From Salarias fasciatus (taxonomy: Eukaryota > Chordata > Actinopteri > Blenniiformes > Blenniidae), in contig NC_043746.1 of NCBI RefSeq assembly GCF_902148845.1, positions 16,158,057 through 16,222,056 on the forward strand: a stretch of DNA of 64,000 nucleotides. Reading direction: 5' to 3'. This document shows, piece by piece, positions 34,700 through 48,224 of this stretch (position 1 is the first letter of the stretch; every line of letters begins with the position of its first letter). The position numbers were made by a program, and so were the translations under genes. A model generated the notes under the pieces. The model saw only the letters and a list, made by a program, of their open reading frames with translations, was not told the DNA's origin and searched no databases.

Positions 34700-35450
34700 C
34701 TCCCCGCCCCCTTATTTGTTTTCCTTCAAAATCTTATCGATAAGAAATCGATTGCTTTGATTGTAGCAGGAGACAGCCAGTTACAGTACAACCTTATAAA
34801 AAAGGGAATACAGCATATTGATTCTCTGGTTGGATCAAATCTATCAATTAAATTGTGGAATTTGATCTTAGTTCTGCATTTCTGTGGTTTACTGTGATTC
34901 GGTCTTTCATTCATCACAATGTCATGACTTTAGTAGACTAACCAAAACCAAAAAACTGAAAATAAAATATTTTAAATTTGTACCCATATTCTCTGATGAG
35001 GTTTTTATGACCGACTTTGCCCATAAACAACAGGAAAGGCTTAAGATAACACATTGTATGCTACATTATAACTGAAAGCTCTTGAATGATTTAAAATGTG
35101 ACCTAACTCCTAAAATATGAATTAAACCCGGCAATCCTCCCCAAACCTTAAAAAATAATAAAACTCAATGAACTGGACATGAGAACGTTGAGCAAACTTT
35201 TCTCCCTAGCTGTTGAGAAGTAAATTAATTGCATGACTATGCTGTAAACAGTGAGTGTGGACACCCTTATTTTAAATAAAAAAAAATGTTTTATAGTATT
35301 AATCATTTTAAAGCTGCCCTCATTCTTCAGTGCTGAGTCTTTTGCAGGAGAAATGAATCCCACCTCTCTTAGACCTCTGGTTTTAGAGCGAGTGTATTGT
35401 AACCACTTTCAACCTGGAGTTAAAGGCCACATCTTAATAACGTCAAAAAC
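34700..35450. other. Spacer between prpf39 and ganab
   Basis: The stretch is A/T-rich, without exon-like sequence. It separates the prpf39 promoter from the inferred ganab 3' end. Nothing else is recognised. Confidence 0.5.
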
Positions 35451-35471
35451 ACTGTTCAACATTTGGTCAAC

Positions 35472-35477
35472 TTTATT
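35472..35477 (-). terminator. Candidate poly(A) signal of ganab
   Basis: A minus-strand AATAAA about 1.15 kb past the stop codon, within CTTTATTTTT. It implies a long 3' UTR; an earlier non-canonical signal may be used instead. Confidence 0.4.
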
Positions 35478-36629
35478 TTTACTTGGTCGCATCTTTTAGA
35501 ATATGTAGGACAAATCTGATTGACAGCTGAAGTCTGATCCTTCAATTCCATTTCCAGCAGTTCAAGCCATCACCAACAAAAATGCAGCAACATTTCAATT
35601 CATGATAAAAACCATTCAGCGGACAAACTCACAACAAAATTGATTTAACTAGATGGAACATAAACCAGTCTCCAGAGAATCATTTGAAGTTTCACGGTTG
35701 CATTCATCTTAAATCCTTAAAATGATTGTTAAACTACTATATTGAGCCACATCGGTACTCTGATCTAAACAATGCAGTGGAAAACTGGTCTGTCCCGATA
35801 ACTAGTAACACATGGAAATCTAAACAACTTTTTAGGTACTCAATCTTCTGAAGTGCATTAAAAATATTCTAGTAAACAAAGTTGGGAAAAAACAGCTCGA
35901 TAAAACAAAGACAGCACGTCAACAGGATGACCCACGAGCAGCGAGTGGTTCAGCCCCCCTGGAGTGATTCCCTTTGAGTTTGTTCACAACATCAGCTGGA
36001 AATCCCCTCCGTGTGCACCCACTAACCGATCCGATCACTTCTCAGTGCGACACATTCTTTACTGTTGCATAATTAGCACTGTGGATTCTGGGAGGTTCAG
36101 AAAAATTAATTAGCCAGAATAGAGGACAAAAAAAAAAAAAAAAACTAGTTTGATGGCAAGCCCTCCTGCGACAAAGACAACAAACGTTGCACAAATCAAG
36201 AAGAAGCCAAAATTTAAAAGGAGGCTGGAATGGTTTTGGAAACACATCAAGTCAGTAATATACAGAGGGGATCAGCATCAGTTGGAACATGTGCTCTGAG
36301 TGTTGACCTTCATTCACTTCGACAAACAACCCCGGAAACCGACGTGAGAGTAACTGACTGCAAACAATAACATGATTCGATCTGTTTTAGTTCTGGCCTC
36401 CGATCCTCACAGCAATCCTGAAAACAGTTTCGTTAGGTAATGTTGTGCTACTGGCAGGAAATGGCAGAGAAGTTGAGCGGCTCAGGTCGACTAACAGTTG
36501 TACATGGTTAGGTTGAGTGTTCAAGTGTGAGGGTGTGCAATTAGTATGTCGTTCATTCTGTCACGTATCCCGTTCCCCTGCTTCCGTTCAGTCATTTTGC
36601 TACTGCCGCGTTACGTTTCTGTTCTCTGC

Positions 36630-39600
36630 TCACTGGAGCGTCACCGTCCAGTCTGCCCCGGCGTTCATGCCGGGCTTGCGCAGCGTCAAGACGGACACGG
36701 CGGCGTCAAAGTCGAACTCCAGCTGACTCTCCTGCCCATCTGGAAATTAAAACAGACAAATAGAGGAGATGATCAGACAAAAAGAGCTCTGACAGCTGTG
36801 ACACTGAGTTGCACATTTTGTAAATTAAGTATCCACACCATCAGGACTGTTAGCATGTTAATTCATTCATTTCACCTCTTGAAGAAAAAAAAAAAATTAA
36901 AAATAAAAATCATTCACTCACCAGCAGTCTTCAGGGTGACTTTGCTCGGCTTACTGGCTCCCAGAAAGACAATACGTTCAATCCAGGAGTTGGTGGTAAA
37001 CTGGGCGTCCGGGGCAAGGTCACTGTGGAACAGAAGTAACAAGGATTTAATATTTAGGAACAATTCAGACTGAAGTGACCGATTAATGACAGTAAAGCGA
37101 GCTGGAGTTCCTGCAGACATTAGTGTCCTCATTATATAAGTCTATCCTCTAGTATATTCATGTCTAAGATTACACTGATGGTCATTTGTCACTCACACAG
37201 AAGAGAGGGCGTTGTTGGAGAATGACAGCCTCCTGTGGATGAACTCTTTCTTCTGATAGTTGAAGGTGTGGCCATCATCTATGTAGAGTTCACCCACTGC
37301 AGACCTCTGACAGACAAACAGTCAAACCTTTAGAGACGACAGTCCTCTATAGATCAGTTGTTCGAGGGGGATTATCATCTAGTTACCTGGGGACTGAGAG
37401 CCACAAACAGTGTGTAGGGGTCGTGCTCCATGCAGGTGGAGGACCTGCGAACTCTAAGCTTCCTGGGAATGATGGAGCCGCCACGCTGGAAAACGGGGAT
37501 CTGATGACAAAACACAGAGATGCATTAAAAAATAAACAGGAAACCGTGACAGGAAATCATTACAGGCCAGGAAAATGATGGATGTGAGAAAAGAGGGAGT
37601 GAAGCTTTTTCGACGAGCCTTACAGAGCTCATGGTGACCGGGATGTAGAGATTCTGGGCTCCGCTGTGCTTTTGGAAAGTGTGGACGTCAAACCAGACCT
37701 GAGAAAACAAACGGATAACATGAGGCCGTCTGGAGACATGAGAGGTGAGCATGACACGCTGAAGTCTGCTTCCTCCTCCTCCTACCTCGTCTTTACCAGG
37801 CAGGTAGGCGGTGACTCCCCGGGATCCTTCCTCCGTCACTGGATGAACCAGCAGGTCTCTTCCTGCAGCAGAGTTGAGTAACGTCAGTGGGACTGGCACA
37901 CACACATCAATGGAAACCCATTTCCTCATACATGTATGTCTTTACCCCCCGAGAAGGTGGCAGTAATGCTCCCAGTGTAGTTTGTCAACCATCAATAACA
38001 AAAAGGAAAGTAGTGATTTCAGTAAAAAAAAAAAGCCATTAAATACACAGCTCAGGTCACTTATATTAAGGAATAACAGAGAAAATTAACTGCTGTGCTC
38101 TTAAAGCCTGTTGTTCACTGCAGAGGTTTCATTTATTCACACATGGAATATAAGTTGTGGTGTTTTGCGTCTCACCGATCAAATATTCATCATCCAGAGC
38201 AAAAGTAGCCGGGTCCTGAGGATACTCCACCCACAAAGGCCTGCAACACAGGTGAAGATTTTACACTGTTAAGCAACATGCAAACATAATCCTGAACCAA
38301 CCAGAGTGTTTTTAGACCTTTTTATAACGCACAGAGAGACAGCAGAAGGAAAAACAATTTCCAACCTCACATCTCACTAAGTTAACTAGAGATGCAGTAG
38401 ATTCTAATTGCTTCGTCATCTTTTGTCAGTACCGACGTTCTTTCCTCCTCACCTCATGATGGGCTCTCCAGTCTGATGCGCGTTGTAGAACTGCTGGTAC
38501 CAGTAGGGCAGGAGAGTGTAACGCTGGCGGATCGCTTCACGGATCAGTGCCGTGTTTTCGGGACCGAACAGCCAGGGCTCGCGGCGAGGGGTGTCCAGGT
38601 GGGCGTGGGCCCTGAAGAACGGCTGGTAGGCCCCCGTCTGGTACCACCGCACCAGCAGCTCGGTGCTCGGAGTCTTGAAGAAGCCGCCGACGTCAGCTGG
38701 AAGAGGGCGCCAGACAGTCCAGTGAAGTCAAGTCTCGGTGCCTTTACAGGTTAGTTTACCACACCGACCATCTACTGCTGCAAAGCTTCAAAGAGACTGA
38801 AACATTGTTAAAAACACAAGCAGAAGTGACAAACCTCATTGAGACCTTCATAGTGGGACCATTTCCAAATAAGGAAACTTTGTATTACTTTGATTTTACA
38901 AAATAGGAAACATCAGAGCTGATAATAAATCAGTGTCACATTCAACACTCACAGCTACAGTGACGTAACCTCGCTCTACCATGACAACGGCTCATGCTCA
39001 TCTCCATGGCAACAAGACCAAACACTCCCCAGAGATCTACATCTTTGTCAGACGACTTCCAGGAAACCGATTTTAATGAATCCCACAGATCTGCTTCACT
39101 CATAAAGCTTTGTGGGACTCTGACCATTGATTTGTGGTCATAGAAAGATGGTGGATGTAAAACACTGAGATAGCGGACATTTAAGACCCATTTAATTTGC
39201 TTCATTGTGATTTTTACACTGTACATGGCCTTATAAATCCCAGTTCATTTTCTATTTGTCACAATTTGGTGAAATCAAAATAATGAGACAATTTCGAGGG
39301 AAATGGTCCAATACAGGAGGGAAAAGAATGTATGGATTTGATGGTTCAGAAGATTACAAGGACTGATTTAAGTTAATGTGTCAACTAAAATACAAACACT
39401 GAAAATCTCTGACAAAGCCAAATACCAACCAATTTTGGTCAAACTTACCACCACAGAAAGAAATGCCAACCAGGCCCAGACTCAGACACATGGGGATGGA
39501 GATCTTGAGATGGTCCCACTCAGCGGCGTTATCGCCCGTCCACACCGCACCTGATGACGTGCAAACACACAACTATCATCCACACCTGCTTCTGGCCACA

Positions 39601-42600
39601 GTCACATCAAGAAATGTCTTTATTCTGCACAACATAAGACTGATTTATTGATGAATGCAGGCAGAACAGGTCTGCCTTTAAGTATGCGACAGTAAGTCCA
39701 TGTTAAAGTAAAAAGTGAAGGCACTGAGGAGCGCACCATATCGCTGTGATCCAGCGAAGAAGGCTCTGGTCAGGACGAACGGACGCTCAACTCCTCCTGA
39801 TCTCTGAGTCAAACCCTCTGCTGTTGCCATTTGCTGTAGAACAGATCAGATATTAGATAAGAAATAAAGTACACATATTTTAAACAAATACATCTTATGA
39901 CTTTTTGAGAAGAACTCTGACATTTAGTTGTACTGCCATGCCATCAAACAAGGCAAGTGACAAACCGCTACTGGAAACCTACGTCTGTCCGCCATGTCTC
40001 ATGTCCCCTTTTATTCAGTAGACCATTACCTACGGCTTCACATCAACAGCTACATTGAACCTCGTTTCCAGACATGGAGCACTCACCACATAAAAGCCAT
40101 AGATGTTGTGAAGGTCGCGGTGCTCCCAGGCTCCGTGCATTGCGTCCTTGTGCATGGTGACCTCTGGCCCGTTGAAGACCGACGGCTCGTTCATGTCGTT
40201 CCATGTGTACATGTTCTCCATGGCGCCCTGAGGAGAGAGCGGACTGCGTGGTAAGCTCAGATAACTAGAGAACAATATCACCTGATACATCACTGGAAGG
40301 CTTCAACTGATCTTTTCTCTGTGGGTATTATTCTTCACTCATAAAGCTGCACTGCATTAACCCCAACATGCACCTGCGGTGTGACGCTCACCTCATACTG
40401 ATCGTAGGCGAACATGCTGGCCCACCAGGCCCTCATGTCTGCACGGGTGAAATCTGGATAACCGGCACTGCCTGAACATCAGCCAGGACAAAAATAGAAG
40501 GAACATTAGAGAAATAAACACACACCATGAGATTTGTCACTGCAATTCTACATTTTGTGATTCATGTGGAGCCGTCGGTCTCTTACCAGGCCAGCACCAG
40601 CCCTCATAGTCTCCTCCATCTTTATTCTTGACGTAGAACCCACGAGAGCGGATTTCATTGTGGATCTTGTAGTTGCTATCTATTTTGATATGTGGGTCTA
40701 CAATGGCCACCAACTAAATAAACAAAAAAAAATTCAGCATCAAATCTTGAAAATATATGATCAGAAATCAGTGATGTGTATCCTGAGGCTTATGGCGAAA
40801 TGACACGCAGCAGCAGAATAAGTAACTGAACCAACACTATACTGGTGCAGCCGTGCAGAAGAGGTTTTCCAAGCGTACCTTGCGTTTCTTGTCCTGCAGT
40901 CCCTGCAGCATTTCCTTGGGATTTGCAAACTTGTGCGGATCCCAGGTGAAGTAGCGCTTCCCGTCGGTGTGCTCGATGTCCAGCCAGATGAAGTCGTAGG
41001 GGATGTCGTGCTCGTCAAAGCCGGCGTCCACCGACTTCACGTCTTCCTGGTCGTTGTAGTTCCAGCGACACTGGTGGTAGGCAATGGAAGCCAAAGGAGG
41101 GAAGGACTGGGTGCCTGGCAGACAGACGACAAGGTTACAAGACTGGAGAGGAGAATGAAGGCGATTCACTACAATCTGATCTTTTTAACTTATGAACAAC
41201 ACATGTATTGATTCATGTCAAAACCATTGTTCAGTCCTAGAAACCACAGCTTTACCAACAGGACAACTTGATGCTCCTACCTGTGAGAGAGGCGTACTGA
41301 GAGAAGACGTCTTTGGCCGTCGGCCCCAGCATAAGAAAGACGTCGATGATGCCGCTTTCAGAGATCCAACGCACGTCGGTCTGCGGCGTTTCACTGGAGC
41401 CCTGAACGTAATCCAGCATTTTCCCGAACACAGTCTGAGAGGAGAGAAAGAGAGATATACAATCCAGTTCTGAATATGAGCAAAACCAATGTCAAAACAT
41501 TCCCTACTGGTACGGGGCGGGGGGCTGTGTACCTTTCCTGCTGTGTTGGAGCTTATGTCCACCCAGGTTTCTGCAGCATTGAACCAGAAGATGCCGGTGG
41601 TGCGCTGAGCATTATGAGCGAGCATCACTGGGACAGCGCCGTACAAGGCCATCGGGTTAAACAGCTCATACTGGAACACATCCAAGTTATAAAGACGATA
41701 CGGATCTCCGTTGCTGAAAGACACAAGAGCACACATGGACATTACCAACAAACACTGTTCTATAAAGAATCTGGCCTCCTGGAGAACTCAAATGCACATG
41801 AAGCGCTGAATGACGTGAACTCACTCTGTAGTTTTGAGTCGGAGCGGATCTGCATGTTCCGGGATACCATACACGTGCTCCACTCCTGGCAACGAAAAGT
41901 CCAAACTAATGGCAGACGGACCTGAGGAGGGAAGAGAACCAAAGTTTTACTCGACTGATTAACACTCACAGGCAGAAAAAACACTGGATATAACCTGAAA
42001 TATAAGAGGTCCTTACCATTGGGTTTGCCATCCGAGTGCGATTTAAACGTTTCCTCCCACATCCCATCTTCTACCTTCTCCTCCTCCTCTTTTGTTGTCT
42101 AGCAGGGAAACGGGAGGAACAGTCAGGTCATGTGAAACAATATCTGCTCTCCAGACGCAGTTTATTTAAATAGAGGAGGAGGAGCAGGAAAAGGTGTATT
42201 TTACTGTGGGATACCTCGGCCTGGCTTGCAGGATCAGTCTCCTCTTTCTTTTCGCCCTCTGGGTCAGCCTGACTGCTCAGTGGAACAATAGCAGAGAGGG
42301 AGTAGGGGGGCAGGGGAAACAGGAGAAATAAAGATGTCACTTGCATGTTCTTCCATCTTTGGTTATAATATGTGGGAGGATAATTAAACTATGCTTAACA
42401 TAAAAAGGACAGACAGGGGAGGTGGGCGATTGCCTCCTGACTCCAAACTCTGACAACTAACCTGCACTCCCCAAGATCTGACATGATCTCACTTTATGTA
42501 ACAGCAAACAGCACTGAGCAACTCCTGCCTTGTGGCTGTTTCAAACTCAGGACTGAAGCCCGAAGGTGCTGCGACACCCACAAAGTTAACTTTTACCCAA

Positions 42601-45600
42601 CACAGACCAAAGTGTAATAACTGCTTTGCTGTTGAACCGCACACCTTTCATATAAGCTCTGAAATAAGGCCCTTTAGAGGTCGCGACCAACTCCAGGGGT
42701 GCACGACCTGAAGAGGTGCACATGCAGGAAGCAGCAGTGACTAAGTCTTTTCAAAAGCTCGACTGAAACACACTTTGCACTGTGGGATACGACATCTACT
42801 GATGAAGGGAATTCTTGCATTGAGACGAATAAATTAGCATTTTCTAAGCATGTAAAGATAAACGCTGTGCCCCATTCTGACTACTGCTCAGGGGCTTAAA
42901 CATCTCACCGACAGCTTCTCTGGGTAAACTCATTGTCTCGAGAGGTGTTGCTGTTAGGTTTGGGAGCCAAGTAGCAAGCAGTGCCCTAAAACTAAACTAC
43001 ATATGTCTTAAGACAACTACGGCATCACTATCTACCCCTCAACTAAGAAATGGGAATACTTCAGCACAGAAGTGAAATTTTGTGACAGCTGATTAAAGAA
43101 CCCAGTCAGCCATGCAGTGTTAGATCAGTTTACATGCAGAGCTGCTGGAATGACATTAGAGGTGCATGATTTGGTTAATCAGACTCTGGGAACAGCGCGG
43201 CAGTGGTTCAACGGATTATGTTTGACCACATCATCTATAAAGTGTTCCTACATGTCAGCAAGCAGATAGATATGTACATGAATAGTCTTAATGTTTCTGT
43301 GAAATTATTCTATAGTTAATCTGGATTAAGGTTTAAGTACAGACATAACTAAAGCTAATGTGAAAGCAGAGTTGGGGGAAACAGTCATGGCTGTTCACCC
43401 CCACCCTGATGACAACAAATGCCAAAACTTTCTATTCTGGTTATTAAAAAACCAAAAAAAAAAAAAACTAACCAACTGAATTTCTAATTGGAATGAAATT
43501 TTAATTCAAAGAATTAATTTCATAAATGGATCCTTCGGGTTTTGAGAGTTCTTTGCTTCTTGTTAATCAGTGAAACAGTAAAGTGAAAATCAGAAGTGGA
43601 TTCCAGAGTGTAATCTATCAGTCTGTCTTTACTGATTGAATTAAATTTTTTTTTTTAAATCACCGTTTAGATACCAACCACTATGATACTTTAAAAGGAG
43701 ATCGAATCAAACACTGCCATGCACACGTCCACCCACACGCTCTCACTCACATCGACTCAACGGCAAATCGAGCCTTTGGCATGATGGGGAGGACCCTACA
43801 TTTTGTCACTATTGGCGGCATCGGCACAAGGGACAGAATACACACTTACAAATCTTAAGGATCTTTACCTAGAGAATACCCTCTTGATATTATCCCACAC
43901 GCTAGCCACTGTGCTAGTTACTTTATAGGAGAAACTGGGATGATAGGGAGAAGAGGACAGAACAACGAGTCAGAGACAATACTCAAAAAACAAACCATAA
44001 CATGGGAACAAAAACTGAAAAATTATCCACGGAGTGAGGGCGTGGATCAAAAGAGCCGGCTGGCATCTGGCAACGTGTGTGCATGCGTAGCTTCTCACGT
44101 GTCCTTGCGCATCCTCAGGTGCTCGAAGGCCAGGAGGCCGCGCGAGTTCAGCGACATCAGCACGTCGCTTCCCTCCATGATGTCCAGACGGAAGGGCCGT
44201 GCGCTGATGATGACCCTCTGAGACTCCGCCCCCAGGGAGAGCACCACCCCGTTCTCATCCTGAGACAAGATGGACAGGCTGGGACGGACAGGAAGAGACA
44301 AAAAAATCAAAGTAAACCGGGTTTATAGAAACACACTGACAACAACCTCAGATTCATTAGAGAGCTAAGATTTGTGGCTGAAAACCTGAAATCAGATTCT
44401 CTATGGTGGCTTATTGTGAACCGATAGAGTTTAACTTATTAGCTTTTCGCTACATTAACAGAAGAACCAAGAATCTTGTTTGTTTCAGAAAATATGAGCT
44501 GCCTGAGAGCATCAGCTGAGTCATCAGAAACAACTGCAAAGGGTACAGGAGGTGTTAAGGGAATCATTTCACAACCCAATATGAGTCAAGGCTAGGCAAT
44601 GGAAATGTTGCGCATCAATTATAGGATCCAACACTTCTGGTTTGTTTTAAACAGCCTTTGTTCTGAAGATCCTTGCATGTTTTTTTCCCCCTTGACTCTG
44701 TATTAAACCCCACAGCCACACCACCCAGTCAGACCCTCACGGGACACTCACGGCTCGGTGGGTGGCTCCCTGATGAGCACGTCTGGGACTTCATAGCGAG
44801 GTTTGAGTGGCTTCAGCTCATTAATCTTCACCCTGGTTATGTTTCCCTGGAGACGGTAGAGCTCGAGCAGCAGGCGCACCTGAGAGCCAAGCGGAGCGAG
44901 AATGGTTGAAGGAGGAGAAAGAAAAGGGAGGGACACAAGAAAAGCAAAGAGTCCATGTTAGCCTCTCGTGTTAGAGTCAGTTAAAAGGTTCAACCAAGGG
45001 CCACATTGTTCAGGATTATAACCGGCCTGCCATGTTCGGCATGTGGCTTTGTGAAACAATGCTTGGATGACAACATGTGAGGTTTCAGTGACCACAGAGT
45101 CAACTGTGGGGGTAACTATCACAGGCATCACAGTACTTTTAGTCTAATGTGGGATATGAAGAGCTTATGCATTTGTTGTGGTACCTTGTTGTTGTCATTG
45201 ATGAGCTGCAGGGTGAGTCTGGTGTTCGTCAGCTCCATGGTCTCCAACAGGGCTCGATAGGGAGACTCACCGGGCTTCAGCGCTCGCTGACGCCTGTTTC
45301 ACAGGAGGAGACACACGTAAGAAACCAATGCAACAACCTCACGTGCACACATGAGAGTTTTCCTCCCTTTTAACTCACTTGCAGAAGGCACTCTGATCAC
45401 AGGTCTTGAAATTTCCCCGGTCCACAGCCCAAGTCCCAGTGAGGCACACAGCCAGCCAGAGGACCAAGACGGGCGCCATCCTGTGAAGAATAGCAGTTAT
45501 AACACCTTTTTCATGGTTGGTGTGTTTCATAAAGAGGTTTAAAGACAAAATAGGAGAAGCATGGTCAGGATACATTAAAATCCTGAAAAGATGGACATTG

Positions 45601-46473
45601 AGAATGAACGAATCCATCCATTTTGAAGGACGGTGTATCTGTTTGACGTTTGCTGCCCAAGACTTTCCTCATAATCTGATCATGAGGACCAGGAACTGGA
45701 CATTGATCTGATTATCCAAATCCAAGAGGATCCACTCGCCCACCTGCCACCGCCGAAGCTCGTGAACTCACCGCTCGGCTCGATTGAGCAATAATTGCCC
45801 AGGAGGCCTCAAACCGGAGCGCAGTTAACCGGACACACCGGACTTTGATCCGGGTTTCGAGGTAATTTATGTCCTCGTATGAGGAACAGCAGTCGAAAGC
45901 GTCACGTGTATTTTATATCATTTCCCGTTTCCCCACTCCTCGCGCACAATGTGAGCATTTCATAATTACACAAGGAAACGGAAGCCAGGTATTTTACGTG
46001 TCCTCCTGTCAGATCTGAGGAGATGATGAGTTTGGACTGAATCCAAAAACGTAGAATTAGCTAACACATCCGCTAACGAGGCGCTAACAGCGTCCAGATG
46101 AGGAGAAAAATGCGACAGGAAACGGGTTTGAATCCCAGACTCGATCACAACTCGTCTGTTTTGCACAGACAGAGTCGGGTCCGACCTGTTTGCTACGATG
46201 TGACTGTTAACGGCCCGTTCGGATGAAGATTACTGCGCAGCCTTTGCTAGCAGCGGTGCAGCAGCCTGTCAAAGCCGTTTAATTCAATCCAATATCAATT
46301 CCCTGGACGCCGCCGAAACCCCGCAACACGCAGCCCGCTCTCATTTTTGCGAAGTGCGTACCCGCAGCAGTCACCCGAGGCCCTGTCGAGCCTGTCTGTT
46401 GCACCAAAGCGGGGAAAAATCGACGATGAAGCAGCGGAACTGCTTTGTCTTACCTCTCAGTGAAGGTGGCCAT
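36630..46473 (-). CDS. ganab: Glucosidase II catalytic alpha subunit (ganab)
   Basis: Twenty-five coding exons run from 46473 to 36630. The first ten are 46473-46454, 45480-45379, 45293-45185, 44879-44752, 44278-44099, cassette 43934-43869, 42272-42215, 42098-42017, 41921-41825 and 41713-41533; the last is 36739-36630. They close in phase to 951 residues with the cassette, 929 without. Glucosidase II trims the two inner glucoses from N-glycans in the ER, controlling calnexin/calreticulin cycling; the enzyme is GH31. The catalytic motif WNDMNEP is at about residue 549 and WTGDN, holding the acid/base Asp, at about 623. [19 protein letters not shown] and [15 protein letters not shown] match the family. 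Exon 1 codes only MATFTER plus a split codon, which places a second Met ([13 protein letters not shown]) at residue 8 before the hydrophobic signal segment. The acidic Lys/Glu linker near residues 200-235 is usual. Confidence 0.96.
43869..43934 (-). CDS. ganab: 66-nt in-frame cassette exon of ganab
   Basis: The exon is flanked by a good acceptor (CATCCCAG) and donor (GTAAAG). It encodes 22 residues beginning [15 protein letters not shown] and ending RVFS. Its length is a multiple of three and the flanking exons join in phase with or without it. Mammalian GANAB has an alternative exon of 66 nt at the same position (box A1; recalled sequence begins FSDKVNLTLGSIWDK), so alternative inclusion is likely here too. 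It is isolated by about 165 bases on one side and 1.6 kb on the other. Confidence 0.85.
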
Positions 46474-46690
46474 CTTGATTATGCGGCCGACAGGCTCCGC
46501 CCCTTTTCTCTCCGCAACAAAGATCGTTACAAAGTCAGATCCCAACAACACACCCGAATATAAACGCTCAATTTCATTATTTTGCAATAACATGTACCAT
46601 GGCATAACCCACGGTTTCATATGAACTGATGTTTTAATAAATAATAATGTTTGTCATTTTCTTATTAAAAAATATCCACTCGGGCGCACA

Positions 46691-46726
46691 CACGTCATCA
46701 CCACGATCCAATCAGTGACGCGCACG
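46691..46726 (-). promoter_or_regulatory. UPRE core and ERSE-like element upstream of ganab
   Basis: Two motifs known from ER-stress-induced genes lie 218-253 bases upstream of the ganab start codon. The minus strand of 46691-46697 reads TGACGTG, the ATF6/XBP1 core. The plus strand at 46708-46726 reads CCAAT, nine bases, GCACG, which differs by one base from the ERSE (CCAAT-N9-CCACG, active in either orientation). Motif match is direct; use in the stress response is inferred. Confidence 0.5.
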
Positions 46727-46729
46727 AGC

Positions 46730-47180
46730 TCAAGTAACCTCTTTTCCACGTTCACCCAGATTTGTCCCACTTGGTTCATTAAATTAATGCCACTCGAGAA
46801 GTGCACAAATTCAATACTGACCAAAACTGATTATAAATTGTTATTTCTGCAAGCGAGCCATTGAAATAACAACCAAATAATTCCAAAGAATCTACTATCT
46901 CTAAGACATCTGGGAAATCAGGAGTTATCTCTAGTTACTTAATATAAGGCCAAAGGTCAAAACTGGATGTGCATGATTGTCCAGCCTTCAGTTGTCACTA
47001 CAATAAAAACAGGCCCGATTCTCTCCTGGAACTCTTCTTGTGAGCACAGTTCACTTCATAATCTATAAATGCAAGTGAAACTGTACCATTCAAGCATGTT
47101 TGAGTCCAAATATAGCTTTTCTCTCATCCAGGCAAATGCCTGAGGCAACATGCAAAACTTCTTTGTGATTTATGGAAACC
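46730..47180. other. Spacer upstream of ganab
   Basis: I recognise no gene or element here. The ganab promoter lies to its left and the Tc1-like remnant to its right. Confidence 0.45.
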
Positions 47181-47189
47181 ATGAGCACC

Positions 47190-47525
47190 GTGTTTTGTAA
47201 ACTGAAGAGGGGCGGCGCTCTGCTGGGGTTGGGCCTGTGGTGTGAGCAGCTTACGTGTCTCAAGAGGCATCATCAATACTGAACAGTACACCGAGCTTCC
47301 CGAGCAACATCAGCCTCTGCTCCAAGGCATCTTGCAAAGGAGGCCTTTTATATTCATCAGGAAGACAATGCTGAGCTACAGAATGCAGCTATCACAGCAG
47401 CATGGCTTTAGAAGAGTCTGGGCGCTGAACTGCTTCTGCCTGCAGTGCACATTTCACCAACAACCTCTTTATTGTATCAAAACTGAAATTCCAGCAACGA
47501 AAGTCCAGTACTGTTGAACAGTTAA
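47190..47525 (+). mobile_element. Tc1/mariner-like DNA transposon remnant
   Basis: The stretch aligns, block by block, to a fish Tc1-like transposase I remember. AGAGGCATCATCAATACTGA corresponds to GTINAERY, GAGCAACATCAGCCTCTGC to EQHMLP, and GAAGACAATGCTGAGC to the EDNA block with the second catalytic Asp. CATGGCTTTAGAAGAGTC corresponds to AWLRSRRV and GAACTGCTTCTGCCTGCAG to LNWPACS. The frame is broken by several stops, and no terminal inverted repeats are seen. It is an old fragment on the plus strand in the spacer upstream of ganab and downstream of ints5. Confidence 0.75.
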
Positions 47526-47817
47526 AAAAAACATGATCCGACAATAATTGGACATTCATTTCTCAAAACACTGACAACTGCAAGACCGAGTCAAACTCTT
47601 TTAAGAAGTGCTGCTGCCAGACCTGCTGTCACGCTTGAAAGAAGCCAATAGTTTCCATGAAATGGCACAATGTCAATTTGGATATTTTTGGTTGTCTTCT
47701 CGGGAAGAGATGCACTCTTTTTATATTGTGTTCTATTTTAATTTACATTTGATACAGTAAAAAAAAAAAAAAAAACCACACAACTGAAAAAAATAAAAGT
47801 CAAGATTTAGAACCAAA

Positions 47818-47823
47818 TTTATT
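47818..47823 (-). terminator. Poly(A) signal of ints5
   Basis: A minus-strand AATAAA about 400 bases past the ints5 stop codon, followed downstream by a T/A-rich tract. Confidence 0.5.
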
Positions 47824-48224
47824 TTATGAAGTGGTTTAAACAGCAGTTTGTTAACATAAAGAGAATGTACAGCATGTTTAAAGCCACAATTATAAAACAT
47901 GAAAACGTATGAACACTTTAGCAAGGCCAGGTTGTAGTTTTGAACCAAATGGAAACATGAACATCAATTTTTTGTGTCGAAATGATATATTAGCACGGTA
48001 TAGACGTGGCTTTCATCGTCACTGAGACACAGTTTGGAACATGTCAAATCTAAAAATGCAGTACAAAAGGACACAGCTACACATGCGCACAGCCCTTCTC
48101 GTATGAAACCGAAGGACAGTGGCAACAACTTTTCAGTCCACCTGGAGAAATGCAACAACGTCCCTCTATTTTTTGCAAACTCTTATTTCCTGCCGTCCCT
48201 CTCAGTTGCCAACCCACAGCCGTT

